NCBI RefSeq assembly: GCF_011045115.1
Contig: NZ_JAAKZG010000006.1
Coordinates: forward strand, 248,001 to 312,000
Reading direction: 5' to 3'
DNA length: 64,000 nt
DNA from: Mesorhizobium zhangyense
GTDB taxonomy: Bacteria > Pseudomonadota > Alphaproteobacteria > Rhizobiales > Rhizobiaceae
Shown: piece after piece, positions 55,135 through 63,891 of the stretch
Position numbering within the stretch: the stretch's first letter is position 1
Layout: each line of letters begins with the position of its first letter
The notes under the pieces: generated by a model
Database searches by the model: none
What the model was told of the DNA's origin: nothing
Seen by the model: only the letters and a program-made list of their open reading frames with translations
Made by a program: the position numbers and the translations under genes

Positions 55135-55995
55135 GTGATCCGTTACGCGAAACCCAAAAATGTCGATGAGGCGCTGGCGCTGCTTAGCGATGGGCCATGG
55201 CGCATTCTGGCCGGCGGCACGGACTTTTACCCGGCGCTCGGCAACAGGCCGCTCAGCGAAAATGTTCTTGATATCAATGGGCTATCCGAGCTTCGCGGCA
55301 TAGCAGAGGTTGGCTCGCATATCGTCGTCGGCGCGCGCACGACCTGGACCGATATCATTCGACGCGACCTGCCCGCCGCCTTTGACGGGCTGAAGCTTGC
55401 GGCACGCGAAGTCGGCTCGGTGCAGATCCAGAACCGTGCATCCATCGCCGGCAATCTGTGCAACGCCTCGCCGGCCGCCGATGGCGTGCCGCCATTGCTC
55501 ACGCTGGGTGCGGAAGTCGAACTGCGCTCAGCCAGTTTAACGCGCCACCTGCCGCTCGAGGACTTCATTCTCGGTAACCGCCGCACTGCCTTGCAGCCGG
55601 GCGAGATGGTGACGGCGATCCGCATCCCGAAATCCGCGACTGCCGGCACCAGCGCCTTCGTAAAACTCGGCGCGCGCCGTTATCTCGTCATCTCCATCGC
55701 CATGGCCGCCGCCCGCATCGTCGTGGAAGACGGCATCGTCGCGGAAGCAGCGGTTGCGGTCGGCTCCTGCTCGCTCGTCGCCAAACGGCTGACCGGCCTT
55801 GAAGCCGCCTTGCGCGGCCTGCCCATTGGCCCGGCGCTGGCGGAGACAGTCGCTGCCACGTCGCTCCCCGAACTCGCTCCCATCGACGACGTGCGCGGCA
55901 CTGCCGAATACCGGCGCGAGGCGGCGCGCGAAATCGTTACCCGCGCCGTGCTTGCGGCTTCCGGTCACCATCCTCTGACGAAGGTGGCTGCATGA
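55135..55995 (+). CDS. Molybdenum hydroxylase, FAD-binding subunit
   Basis: 286 aa, CoxM/XdhB-type FAD subunit. FAD motif [14 protein letters not shown] (about 23-36), [20 protein letters not shown] (second flavin motif) and a C-terminal CO-dehydrogenase-flavoprotein domain. It passes electrons from iron-sulfur clusters. Start is GTG 55135 after a GGGAGG site; an upstream TTG in frame at 55087 is less good. Overlaps the next gene (ATGA). Confidence 0.9.
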   Translation: MIRYAKPKNVDEALALLSDGPWRILAGGTDFYPALGNRPLSENVLDINGLSELRGIAEVGSHIVVGARTTWTDIIRRDLPAAFDGLKLAAREVGSVQIQNRASIAGNLCNASPAADGVPPLLTLGAEVELRSASLTRHLPLEDFILGNRRTALQPGEMVTAIRIPKSATAGTSAFVKLGARRYLVISIAMAAARIVVEDGIVAEAAVAVGSCSLVAKRLTGLEAALRGLPIGPALAETVAATSLPELAPIDDVRGTAEYRREAAREIVTRAVLAASGHHPLTKVAA

Positions 55996-58976
55996 GCACC
56001 GGGCGCATCGACATCGCCTTCGAGGTCAATGGCGCCGCCGTCGCCGTCTCGACGCCGCCGGTCCAGCGCCTGTCCTCACTGCTGCGTGACGAGTTGTGCC
56101 TGACCGGCACCAAGGTCGGCTGCGATGCCGGCGATTGCGGCGCCTGCACGGTGCTCATCGACGGCGAACCGGTCTGCGCCTGCCTCGTGCCGGCGGCGTC
56201 GGTTGCGGGCGCGTCCGTGCGCACCGTCGAGGGGCTTGCCAACGGAAAGCTCTCGGCGCTGCAGGCGTCGTTCCTCGAACATGGCGCCGCCCAATGCGGC
56301 ATCTGCACGCCGGCGCTGCTGGTGGCAGGCACCGCGCTGCTGGACAGGAACCCGCACCCAACCGAGATGGAGGTACAGGATGCGCTCGGCGGCATTCTTT
56401 GCCGCTGCACCGGGTATCGGAAGATCGTGGCGGCGGTGATGGGGGCTGGGGGATTCATTCCCGCCTCACCTGATTCTGAACCACCCCCCTCTGGCCTGCC
56501 GGCCATCTCCCCCGCAAGGGGGGAGATTACTCGGTCATCGGCCTCCTCGCCAATCTTCGACATTGCAGGAGGGGGTGAAACCGCAGAGCTGCTGATCTCC
56601 CCCCTTGCGGGGGAGATGGCCGGCAGGCCAGAGGGGGGTGGTGCACGGAGCGCGCCATCGCAGAAGGCTACCGCAGACATTGCGCTTCCGCGCACCCTCA
56701 ACCGCCGTCTCCCCGAAACCGGCCACGCCGTCGGTTCCTCCCCCATCCGTCTCGACGGCATCCCCAAGGTAACCGGGGCCGAAAAATTCGGCGGCGACAG
56801 CTTTCCCGCCGACGCACTTGCCGTCGCCGTCATTCGCTCGCCACACTACCACGCTGCTTTCGCCTTCGGCGATCTCGAAGCCTACAAGGCAAAAAAACCC
56901 GGCATCGTCGGGATCTTCACGGCGGCGGACATTCCCGGCAAAAACTGCTTTGGTGTCATCCCGCCCTTTGCCGACCAGCCCGCGCTTGCCGAGACCACCG
57001 CGCGCTTTCGTGGCGAGGCGGTGGCGCTGGTTGCCGGCGAGCGGGAGGCAATCGCCTCGCTCGACCTGACGAAATTCCCCATCATCTGGACCGAACTGCC
57101 GCACATGCTTCAGCCCTGCGAGGCGCAGGCGGAGCATGCGCACCTGATCCACCCGAACCGCGAACACAATCTGCTCACCCAAGGTTTTGTCGAACGGGGC
57201 GACCCGGAGGCTGCACTCGCCAAGGCAGCGCATACCGTGTCCGGCGAGATCGAAACCTCCTTCGTCGAGCACGCCTATATCGAGCCGGAAGCCGGTTTCG
57301 CGTACATGGACGGCGACACATTGGTCGTCACCGCCTGCACGCAGGCGCCGTTTATGGACCGCGACGACACGGCGAAAGTGCTCGGCCTTGCGCCGGAAAA
57401 AGTGCGCATCGTGCCGACTGCGACCGGCGGCGGTTTCGGCTCCAAACTGGACGTGTCGCTGCAGCCGCTGATCGGCCTCGTCGCGATGAAGACCGGCCGG
57501 CCGGCAGCCCTTGCCTACAGCCGCAACGAATCCATGATGTCGACCACGAAACGCCATCCCGCCTCGATGAAGGCGACCATCGGCGCGAATGCCGAGGGCC
57601 GCGTCACCGGCATGGTGTTTTTCGGCGATTTCAACACCGGTGCCTATGCGAGTTGGGGCCCAACGGTGGCCAACCGCGTGCCCGTCCACGCTTCCGGCCC
57701 CTATGCCACGCCGAACTATCGCGCCCTTGGCCGCGCCATCCACACCAACGGCCCGATTGCCGGCGCGTTTCGCGGCTTCGGCGTGCCGCAGGCGACCATC
57801 ATGCAGGAGACACTCTACGACGCGCTGGCGGAAAAACTCGGCATGGATCGGCTGGATTTTCGCCTGAAAAATGCGCTTCGGAACGGTTCCGAAACAGTGA
57901 CGGGGCAGATCCTCAAGGCTGGCGTCGGCATCGCCGATTGCCTCGAAGCCCTGAAGCTGCATTGGGCGCGTGCGCTGGCCGACGCCGAAAACTTCAACGC
58001 CGGAAACGACGCGAAAAAACGCGGCGTCGGCGTTGCTTCCTGCTGGTATGGCTGCGGCAACACTTCCCTGCCCAACCCCTCGACGATCAAGATCGGCATT
58101 TCGCCCGCCGGCAAGGTCGTGCTGCATCAGGGCGCTGTCGATATCGGCCAGGGCTCCAACACCGTGATCTCGCAGATCGCCGCCGATGCGCTCGGCGTGC
58201 CGCTGTCGCTGGTCGTGCTGCGCAGCGCCGACACCGCGATCACGCCCGACGCCGGCAAGACCTCCGCCTCGCGCCAGACCTTCGTCTCGGGCAAGGCGGC
58301 GGAGAAGTCGGGCCGGAGCTTGCGCGAAAAGATCCTGCGTTTCGCCAATGTTTCCGAGCGCGCGACGCTGCAATTCGATGGTGCGGTACTCGTCATCCGC
58401 GAGGGCGAGGCCACCCGCCGCATCGATCTCGCCAGCCTTCCCGCGGACGCTGACGGTTTTGTGTTCGGCGCGCAGGAGACCTACGATCCGCCGACGCTCC
58501 CCTTGGACGAAAAAGGCCAGGGCACGCCCTACGCCCAATATGGCTATGGCGCGCAGATCGCCGAGCTCGAAGTCGACCTCAAGCTCGGCACGGTCAAGCT
58601 GATCAAGATCACCGCCGCACACGATGTCGGCCGCGCCATCAACCCACTGCTCGTCGAAGGCCAGATCGAAGGCGGCATTGCCCAGGGCATCGGCATGGCG
58701 CTGATGGAGGAATACATCCCCGGCCGCACCGAGAACCTGCACGACTACCTCATCCCGACCATCGGCGACGTGCCGCCGATCGAAACCATCCTGGTGGAAG
58801 TTCCGGACCCGGAAGGACCGTTTGGCGCCAAGGGTTTGGGCGAGCACGTGCTGATCCCGACCGCGCCGGCCATCCTCAACGCCATCCGCCATGCAACGGG
58901 CGTTCTGGTGACCAAGGTGCCGGCGACGCCGAGCCGGATACGCGCGGCGATCCGGGAGGCAGAGGCCGAGACATGA
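55992..58976 (+). CDS. Molybdenum hydroxylase: [2Fe-2S] domain fused to molybdopterin domain, with in-frame palindrome
   Basis: 994 aa. Residues 1-157 are an iron-sulfur subunit: plant-type cluster Cys44, 49, 52, 64 and second cluster Cys102, 105, 137, 139. Residues 238-994 are a molybdopterin subunit of the xanthine dehydrogenase family ([31 protein letters not shown], catalytic Glu951 in GAKGLGEHV). Between them residues 164-217 are read from a palindromic repeat ([16 protein letters not shown] to GRPEGGG). The enzyme hydroxylates an N-heterocycle or aldehyde; the neighbours suggest nicotinate. A fused iron-sulfur and molybdenum chain is less common than separate subunits. Confidence 0.9.
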   Translation: MSTGRIDIAFEVNGAAVAVSTPPVQRLSSLLRDELCLTGTKVGCDAGDCGACTVLIDGEPVCACLVPAASVAGASVRTVEGLANGKLSALQASFLEHGAAQCGICTPALLVAGTALLDRNPHPTEMEVQDALGGILCRCTGYRKIVAAVMGAGGFIPASPDSEPPPSGLPAISPARGEITRSSASSPIFDIAGGGETAELLISPLAGEMAGRPEGGGARSAPSQKATADIALPRTLNRRLPETGHAVGSSPIRLDGIPKVTGAEKFGGDSFPADALAVAVIRSPHYHAAFAFGDLEAYKAKKPGIVGIFTAADIPGKNCFGVIPPFADQPALAETTARFRGEAVALVAGEREAIASLDLTKFPIIWTELPHMLQPCEAQAEHAHLIHPNREHNLLTQGFVERGDPEAALAKAAHTVSGEIETSFVEHAYIEPEAGFAYMDGDTLVVTACTQAPFMDRDDTAKVLGLAPEKVRIVPTATGGGFGSKLDVSLQPLIGLVAMKTGRPAALAYSRNESMMSTTKRHPASMKATIGANAEGRVTGMVFFGDFNTGAYASWGPTVANRVPVHASGPYATPNYRALGRAIHTNGPIAGAFRGFGVPQATIMQETLYDALAEKLGMDRLDFRLKNALRNGSETVTGQILKAGVGIADCLEALKLHWARALADAENFNAGNDAKKRGVGVASCWYGCGNTSLPNPSTIKIGISPAGKVVLHQGAVDIGQGSNTVISQIAADALGVPLSLVVLRSADTAITPDAGKTSASRQTFVSGKAAEKSGRSLREKILRFANVSERATLQFDGAVLVIREGEATRRIDLASLPADADGFVFGAQETYDPPTLPLDEKGQGTPYAQYGYGAQIAELEVDLKLGTVKLIKITAAHDVGRAINPLLVEGQIEGGIAQGIGMALMEEYIPGRTENLHDYLIPTIGDVPPIETILVEVPDPEGPFGAKGLGEHVLIPTAPAILNAIRHATGVLVTKVPATPSRIRAAIREAEAET
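56481..56641. repeat. Palindromic repeat in frame inside the molybdenum hydroxylase gene
   Basis: 161 bp: CCACCCCCCTCTGGCCTGCC (56481-56500) is mirrored by GGCAGGCCAGAGGGGGGTGG (56622-56641), with inner CTCCCCCGCAAGGGGGGAGAT arms. Same family as 23682 and 34764. It carries no stop in the gene's frame and joins two domains. Confidence 0.9.
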
Positions 58977-59001
58977 AAGTCTTATCCAACCGCTGCGATG
59001 C

Positions 59002-59131
59002 ACCCCCACCCCTAACCCTTCCCCACAAGGGGGAGGGGAATATCGAGGCCGATCTCACTCGTGATCTGCTGGCAGCCGGCAGCCCAACAAAGTCCCCCTC
59101 CCCCTTGTGGGGAGGGGCTAGGGGTGGGGGT
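59002..59131. repeat. Large palindrome between two operon genes
   Basis: ACCCCCACCCCTAACCC (59002-59018) is mirrored by GGGCTAGGGGTGGGGGT (59115-59131) with inner CCCCACAAGGGGGAGGGG arms. It fills the gap between the hydroxylase and reductase-like genes. Confidence 0.87.
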
Positions 59132-59157
59132 CTATCGACAATCGGGAACATCGCGCC

Positions 59158-60699
59158 ATGAGCGAGCTTGCCGAACGCTTCGACACCCATGATCCCGGCG
59201 AAAAGCAGGTGGCGGAAAAGATCCGCTGCGATGCCTGCCCGGTCATGTGCTACATCGCCGAGGGTCGCACCGGCGCGTGTGACCGCTACGGTAATACAGG
59301 CGGGCGCATCGTGCGCTGCGACCCGTTGACCATCCTCGAGCACAGCGCCGGGACCGGCGGCGCGGTGGTGCCCTTTGCTGGCGAAGGCGAAGAATGGAAT
59401 GGCGAGCTGGTCAATAGCGGCCGCCGCTTCGTCACGGCGATCGGCGCAGGCACCACCTATCCAGACTACAAGCCTGCCCCCTTCATCGTCAGCCAGGAGG
59501 TCGAGGGCGTCGATCTGGTGACGGTCGTCACTGAGGGTATTTTTTCCTATTGCGGCGTGAAGATAAAGATCGACACCGATCGTTTCCTCGGCCCTGAAAC
59601 GGCGATTGTGCGGGCCGAGGGCGAGGCGGTCGGCCATGTCACCACCGGCGAATATGGCTCGCAGATGCTATCGCTCGGCGGCGTGCACCACCTGACCGGC
59701 GGCTCCAAATCGGAAGGCCGCGTCACCTGCGCCACCATGCTCGACCTCTGCAACCGCAAGCCGGTGGAGCTTGCCATCGACGGCGGCGCAACCGTCATTG
59801 TCGAAGCCGGCAAGGCCCCGGTGATCGACGGCCAGGCCGAGCACCGCATGCGCGTCGGCTGCGGCTCGGCCACCATCGGCATGTTTGCCACGCAGTGGCG
59901 CGGGCTGGTCGACGAGGTTGTGGTGGTCGACGACCACATCACCGGCGTCGTCTCCGAGCATCAGGCCGGCAAGGTGCTGGGCTGGGAGGACACGGGCATA
60001 AAAATCCTCGGCCGCCGCTCGACGCCCGGCCGCTATTTCAAGGTCTCGGAACCCGGCCTCGGCTGGGGCGGCACGACGATTTCCGACCCGTTGTCGATCC
60101 TCGGCGAATGGAACCCGAAGAAGGGCGCGCGGTCCGGCCTGTCGCTGCTGATGGTCTCGACCACCGGCGAGCAGTTCGCCTATTTCGAACTGAACGACGA
60201 TTTGAAACCAGTCGAAAAACCGTTCCCCGAGCGGCTGCGCAAATCGGTCGGGCTGATCGAGGACAATTGCGAGCCGGCGCTGTGCACAGTGCTGTTCGTC
60301 GGCGGTGCCGGCGGTAGCTTACGCGCCGGTGTGGTGGAAAATCCGGTCAACCTGACCCGCTCGGTGCAGGGCCTGAAAACCTATGTCACGGTCGGTGGCG
60401 CGCCGGTCTATGTCTGGCCCGGCGGCGGCATCACGCTGATGGTCGATGTCATGCGCGTGCCGGAAAACGCCTTCGGCTATGTGCCGACGCCAGCTCTCGT
60501 CGCGCCGATCGAATTCACGCTGCGGCGCGACGACTATCTTCGCCTTGGCGGCTATGCCGATGAAATCCGCAGCGTCGACGATGTCCTCGCCAAGGGCGGC
60601 GAATATTTCAATGCCCGCGGCCGCAAAGACGCGCCGACTGACAATCCATGGCCGCCGCTGGCGCAACTGCGCCTCGCCGGCGAAAGCCCGGATCGATGA
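59158..60699 (+). CDS. 6-hydroxynicotinate reductase-like protein
   Basis: 513 aa. N-terminal Cys cluster CDACPVMCYIAEGRTGAC (Cys24, 27, 31 and 41) is typical of an iron-sulfur site. The remainder contains repeated Gly-rich strands (SYCGVKIKIDTDRFLGPE, GGVHHLTGGSKSEGRVTCAT, KVLGWEDTGIKILGRRSTPG). I recognise it as the family named 6-hydroxynicotinate reductase after the Eubacterium barkeri enzyme that reduces 6-hydroxynicotinate to its tetrahydro-oxo form with ferredoxin; function in proteobacteria is mostly untested. ATG 59158 overlaps nothing and follows a palindrome; its stop overlaps the UPF0280 start (ATGA). Confidence 0.75.
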   Translation: MSELAERFDTHDPGEKQVAEKIRCDACPVMCYIAEGRTGACDRYGNTGGRIVRCDPLTILEHSAGTGGAVVPFAGEGEEWNGELVNSGRRFVTAIGAGTTYPDYKPAPFIVSQEVEGVDLVTVVTEGIFSYCGVKIKIDTDRFLGPETAIVRAEGEAVGHVTTGEYGSQMLSLGGVHHLTGGSKSEGRVTCATMLDLCNRKPVELAIDGGATVIVEAGKAPVIDGQAEHRMRVGCGSATIGMFATQWRGLVDEVVVVDDHITGVVSEHQAGKVLGWEDTGIKILGRRSTPGRYFKVSEPGLGWGGTTISDPLSILGEWNPKKGARSGLSLLMVSTTGEQFAYFELNDDLKPVEKPFPERLRKSVGLIEDNCEPALCTVLFVGGAGGSLRAGVVENPVNLTRSVQGLKTYVTVGGAPVYVWPGGGITLMVDVMRVPENAFGYVPTPALVAPIEFTLRRDDYLRLGGYADEIRSVDDVLAKGGEYFNARGRKDAPTDNPWPPLAQLRLAGESPDR

Positions 60700-61640
60700 A
60701 CGGTCCGCAGGCATCCTGGCTGGTGGACGGCAAGCGCCTTCACCTCAATCACGGTCCGATCGACCTGATCGTCGAGGCGTTTGGTGAGGCGGCCGAGGTG
60801 CGCGCCGCGTATGAACAGGCCGTCTCTCGGTTCCAGACGGTGCTGACCGAACTCGTCGCCGAACTGCCGGAGCTGCGCCGGCCTGCAAGCACACAGCCGC
60901 GCGCCTTTGCCAGCCCGGTAGCCCGGCGCATGGAGGCCGCCGTCAGCCGCCTTGCCGAGAAAAATTTCATCACGCCGATGGCCGCCGTCGCCGGCTCGGT
61001 GGCCGAGGAAATCCTTGCCGCGATGCTTGCGGGGCGGAGGCTGCAAAAGGCCTATATCAACAATGGCGGCGACATTGCACTGCATCTCGCCCCGGGCGAA
61101 ACGATGACGCTGGCCATCGCCGGTACCGGCCACGGCTTTGCCGACCGCATCACCATTTGCGCAGAAGACGGGATAGGCGGCATCGCCACCTCCGGCTGGC
61201 GCGGGCGCAGCCATTCGCTCGGCATCGCCGATGCGGTGACTGTTCTGGCGCGCACGGCGGCGGAAGCCGATGCGGCTGCGACGCTGATCGCGAATGCAGT
61301 CGACTTGCCGGGGCATGTCGCGATCGAGCGGCGACCGGCGCGGGAGCTTGCTCCCGACAGCGATCTTGGCGGCCGGCTTGTGACGGTGGATGTTGGGACG
61401 CTCAACTCTGCCGAGGTGGAAGCTGCGCTTGCGCGCGGCCTTGATGTTGCGGAAGACTTTCGCCGCGGCGGATTGATCGAAGCGGCGGCGCTGTTTCTGG
61501 GTGGCGATAGTCGCCTCTGCGGGGAAGTTCATCCTGAAGTATCGACGCGCCACGTTGCCCCTCCCTACCCTGCCGGACGACCGCAAACACTGCCCGATCG
61601 CCACACCCGACAAACATCGAAAGACATCCACCATGCCTGA
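60696..61640 (+). CDS. UPF0280 family protein (ApbE-like fold)
   Basis: 314 aa. Family marks: NGPQASWLVDGKRLHLNHGPIDLIVEA, FITPMAAVAGSVAEEIL, AYINNGGDIALHL and GIGGIATSGWRGRSHSLGIADAVTVLA. The family is of unknown biochemistry with resemblance to flavin transferase ApbE. It overlaps the reductase-like gene (ATGA) and the next gene by eight bases. A role in the same pathway, perhaps maturation or flavinylation of the reductase, is inference. The C-terminal tail after about 275 looks unconserved. Confidence 0.82.
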   Translation: MNGPQASWLVDGKRLHLNHGPIDLIVEAFGEAAEVRAAYEQAVSRFQTVLTELVAELPELRRPASTQPRAFASPVARRMEAAVSRLAEKNFITPMAAVAGSVAEEILAAMLAGRRLQKAYINNGGDIALHLAPGETMTLAIAGTGHGFADRITICAEDGIGGIATSGWRGRSHSLGIADAVTVLARTAAEADAAATLIANAVDLPGHVAIERRPARELAPDSDLGGRLVTVDVGTLNSAEVEAALARGLDVAEDFRRGGLIEAAALFLGGDSRLCGEVHPEVSTRHVAPPYPAGRPQTLPDRHTRQTSKDIHHA

Positions 61641-62217
61641 ATTCCCGATCCGTAAGATCGCCATTCTGACCGAAGAGATTTTTCACGAGGGCGGCCCTGT
61701 CTCCCAGGAACCGCGCCGGCGCGTGGCCGGGCTGGCCGTCGTGAAGAACCCTTTCGCCGGTCGCTATGCCGAGGAACTGCAGAACGCGATGGACGATCTG
61801 AAGCCACTCGGCCTGCTCCTGACCGACAGGATGATCGAGGCGCTGGGCCGCGACATCAAGGCCATCGACGGCTACGGCAAGGGCGCCATCGTCGGCACCG
61901 CCGGCGAGATCGAGCATGGCGCGCTGTGGCATGTGCCGGGCGGCTATGCCATGCGCGAACGGCTCGGCCAGGCGAAGGCCATCGTGCCGTCGGCGATGAA
62001 GGTCGGTGCTTTCGGCTCTCGCCTCGACTTGCCGCTTGGCCACACCAACGCCGCCTATGTGCGCAGCCATTTCGACGCCATGGAGGTCGGCATCGCCGAC
62101 GGCCCACGGCCGGACGAAATCCTGTTCTGCCTTGCCATGGCCTGCGGTCCGCGTATTCATAGCCGCATGGGCGGGCTTGAGGCCAAGGACATCAAGGTCT
62201 GGGACGGGCAGCGATGA
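61633..62217 (+). CDS. DUF1185 (amino acid synthesis) family protein
   Basis: 194 aa. Sequence RKIAILTEEIFHEGGPVSQEPRRRVAGLAVVKNPFAGRY, YGKGAIVGTAGEIEHGALWHVPGGYAMRERLG and VGAFGSRLDLPLGHTNAAYVRSHFDAMEVGIADGPRPDEI identify PF06684, a family whose structures have a chorismate-mutase-like fold. The biochemical role is not established. Position in this operon suggests it acts on a ring compound. Overlaps UPF0280 by eight bases and MarR by four. Confidence 0.85.
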   Translation: MPEFPIRKIAILTEEIFHEGGPVSQEPRRRVAGLAVVKNPFAGRYAEELQNAMDDLKPLGLLLTDRMIEALGRDIKAIDGYGKGAIVGTAGEIEHGALWHVPGGYAMRERLGQAKAIVPSAMKVGAFGSRLDLPLGHTNAAYVRSHFDAMEVGIADGPRPDEILFCLAMACGPRIHSRMGGLEAKDIKVWDGQR

Positions 62218-62672
62218 CCGGGGAAGACAATCTCCTGAAGCTTGTCGAAGCCGACGAGACAGAAGGCGAATATCATCTGCAGGAGCAGGTCGGCTTCATC
62301 CTGCGCAAGGCGCATCAGCGCCATGTCTCCATCTTTGCCGCGCATATCGGCGACCTGACGCCGCCGCAATTCGCGGCACTCGCCAAGCTGCATGACGTCG
62401 GCGAGACCTCGCAGAACCAGCTCGGCACGCTGATCGCCATGGATGCGGCGACCGTCAAGGGCGTGATCGACCGGCTGAAGGCGCGCGGGCTGGTCGAGCT
62501 TTCCAGGCACGAGGTCGACAAGCGCCGGCTGCTGGTCAGCCTGACGGTGGAGGGCCGCGCCATGGTGGAGCGGCTGATACCCCTAGCGCAGAAAATAACC
62601 GAGGAAACGCTTGCGCCGCTGACGCCGAAGGAAATCGGCACCTTCCTGAAGCTGCTGGCCAAGATGGCTTGA
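62214..62672 (+). CDS. MarR family regulator
   Basis: 152 aa winged-helix regulator. Core HTH LGTLIAMDAATVKGVIDRLKARGLVELSRHEVDKRRLLVSLTVEGRAMV. The last gene of the operon (ATGA overlap with DUF1185), so it probably autoregulates the pathway. Aromatic acids are common MarR ligands, and a palindrome at the operon promoter is a candidate site. Confidence 0.9.
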   Translation: MTGEDNLLKLVEADETEGEYHLQEQVGFILRKAHQRHVSIFAAHIGDLTPPQFAALAKLHDVGETSQNQLGTLIAMDAATVKGVIDRLKARGLVELSRHEVDKRRLLVSLTVEGRAMVERLIPLAQKITEETLAPLTPKEIGTFLKLLAKMA

Positions 62673-62812
62673 GCCGCTTGCAGACACGCGAAAGGCTGAG
62701 GCATACCCCAAAGATCGGAATCGATTTTTGAAAGCGCCGCGCCCAGATTAGAGATAGCTAATGCGCTGTATGGTGCATGCGACACTTGCGTGTGCTGCAG
62801 TGCGATATTTTA

Positions 62813-62827
62813 TGTTGCAACGCAACA
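62813..62827. promoter_or_regulatory. Inverted repeat downstream of marR
   Basis: TGTTGC, AAC, GCAACA: a perfect 6-3-6 inverted repeat 65 bp upstream of the small gene at 62892, in an AT-rich stretch; operator-like. Confidence 0.4.
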
Positions 62828-62891
62828 AAATCAGCATAGGCTGAGTAAGAACCCTGGGAGGAGCAACCGTTTCACGGAAAGGCGTGAATGC

Positions 62892-63122
62892 ATGCTCCAG
62901 ATCATGATCCTCGTTTGTTCGGTCAATGTTTCCCCGGTCGACTGCCAGATGGAAACCGCCCTCGACGTCATCAGCGGCCCGCAAACGGCCAGCGCCATTT
63001 CCTGCGGCATGCAGGGCCAGGCGCTGATCGCGTCGACCTCATTCGCCAGGCAGCGTCCCGGCGAATATGTGAAGATCAAATGCACGCATCTGAAGGGCAT
63101 GAAGACGGCGCAGAAGATTTAG
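62892..63122 (+). CDS. Small hypothetical protein
   Basis: 76 aa from ATG 62892, with CSVNVSPVDCQMETALDVI and SAISCGMQGQALIASTSF; four Cys (positions 8, 17, 38 and 63), each near a charged or Gly-rich stretch. Convergent with the binding-protein gene (four bases apart). Similar short Cys-spaced proteins exist in rhizobia, but I cannot name a family. Function unknown. Confidence 0.55.
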   Translation: MLQIMILVCSVNVSPVDCQMETALDVISGPQTASAISCGMQGQALIASTSFARQRPGEYVKIKCTHLKGMKTAQKI

Positions 63123-63126
63123 CCTT

Positions 63127-63891
63127 CTAGCCACCGTAGACGTCGAAGGAAAAATACCGGTCGTTGATTTCCTTGTATTTGCCGTTGGCGCGCAGCGCGT
63201 CGATTGCGGCGTCCAGCTTTTCGGTCAATTCCTTGTTGCCCTTCTGCAGCGCGATGCCGACACCGGGGCCATGCACAGCCGGGTCGGGCGTCAGCGTGCC
63301 GAGCAGCTTGCAGCAGGCGCCGGCATCGGTCTTCAGCCATTCGGTCAGGATGATCGAGCCGTCCATCACCGCATCGACGCGGCCATTGGCCATGTCGGCG
63401 CGGGCATCATCGCCGGTCGGGTAGGACTTGACCTCGGAGCCGGCATATTCCTTCTCGGCGAAGTTGGCGTGAATGGTGGCGTTCTGCACGCCCAGCACCT
63501 TGCCTTTGAGGTCTTCCGGCGTGGCGCCTGTAAGCGGCGAATCCTTCGGCACGGCGATGGCCGGCGGCGTCTGGTAGTATTTGTGGGTGAAATCGACCTT
63601 CTCCGCCCGCTCCGGCGTGATGGTGATGTTGATGATGGCGTCGAATTTTCCGGCCTGAAGTGCGGGAATCGAACCGTCGAAATCCTGGACGACGAATTCG
63701 CATTCGACCTTCATTTCTTCGCAGAGCGCATTGCCGATATCTATATCGAAGCCGGCAAGCTTGCCGTCGGCGGTGGCGTAGTTGAAGGGCGGGTAGGCGC
63801 CCTCGGTGCCGAGCTTCAATTTTCCGCCTTCGGCGGCGGCAGAACCGAGCATGAGCGCAAAGGCGGAAGCAGCAAGCACAAGACAGCGCAT
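63127..63891 (-). CDS. Amino-acid ABC transporter periplasmic binding protein
   Basis: 254 aa with a Sec signal peptide (MRCLVLAASAFALMLGSAAA). Family-3 marks: KLGTEGAYPPFNYATADGKLAGFDIDIGNALCEEM and FDAIINITITPERAEKVDFTHKYYQTPPAIAV, plus a Cys pair in KTDAGACCKLLG. It resembles Lys/Arg/Orn/His-binding proteins. No permease gene is visible; partners may be beyond the window. The last 109 bases of the window (63892-64000) hold its upstream region only. Confidence 0.92.
   Translation of the reverse strand: MRCLVLAASAFALMLGSAAAEGGKLKLGTEGAYPPFNYATADGKLAGFDIDIGNALCEEMKVECEFVVQDFDGSIPALQAGKFDAIINITITPERAEKVDFTHKYYQTPPAIAVPKDSPLTGATPEDLKGKVLGVQNATIHANFAEKEYAGSEVKSYPTGDDARADMANGRVDAVMDGSIILTEWLKTDAGACCKLLGTLTPDPAVHGPGVGIALQKGNKELTEKLDAAIDALRANGKYKEINDRYFSFDVYGG

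Noticed and set aside
55937-56833. Minus-strand frame containing the repeat peptide
   Set aside because: Not a gene, but it shows that the palindrome encodes the same peptide on both strands, which is used in the finding on the repeat.
56535-59009. 824-codon minus-strand frame opposite the molybdenum hydroxylase
   Set aside because: Antisense to a strongly conserved enzyme; composition is that of a shadow frame and no ribosome site or domain is seen.
59002-59131. Palindrome as a rho-independent terminator ending the hydroxylase transcript
   Set aside because: No U-run follows either arm and the next gene is in the same direction with the following genes coupled, so read-through is more likely; partial attenuation is possible.
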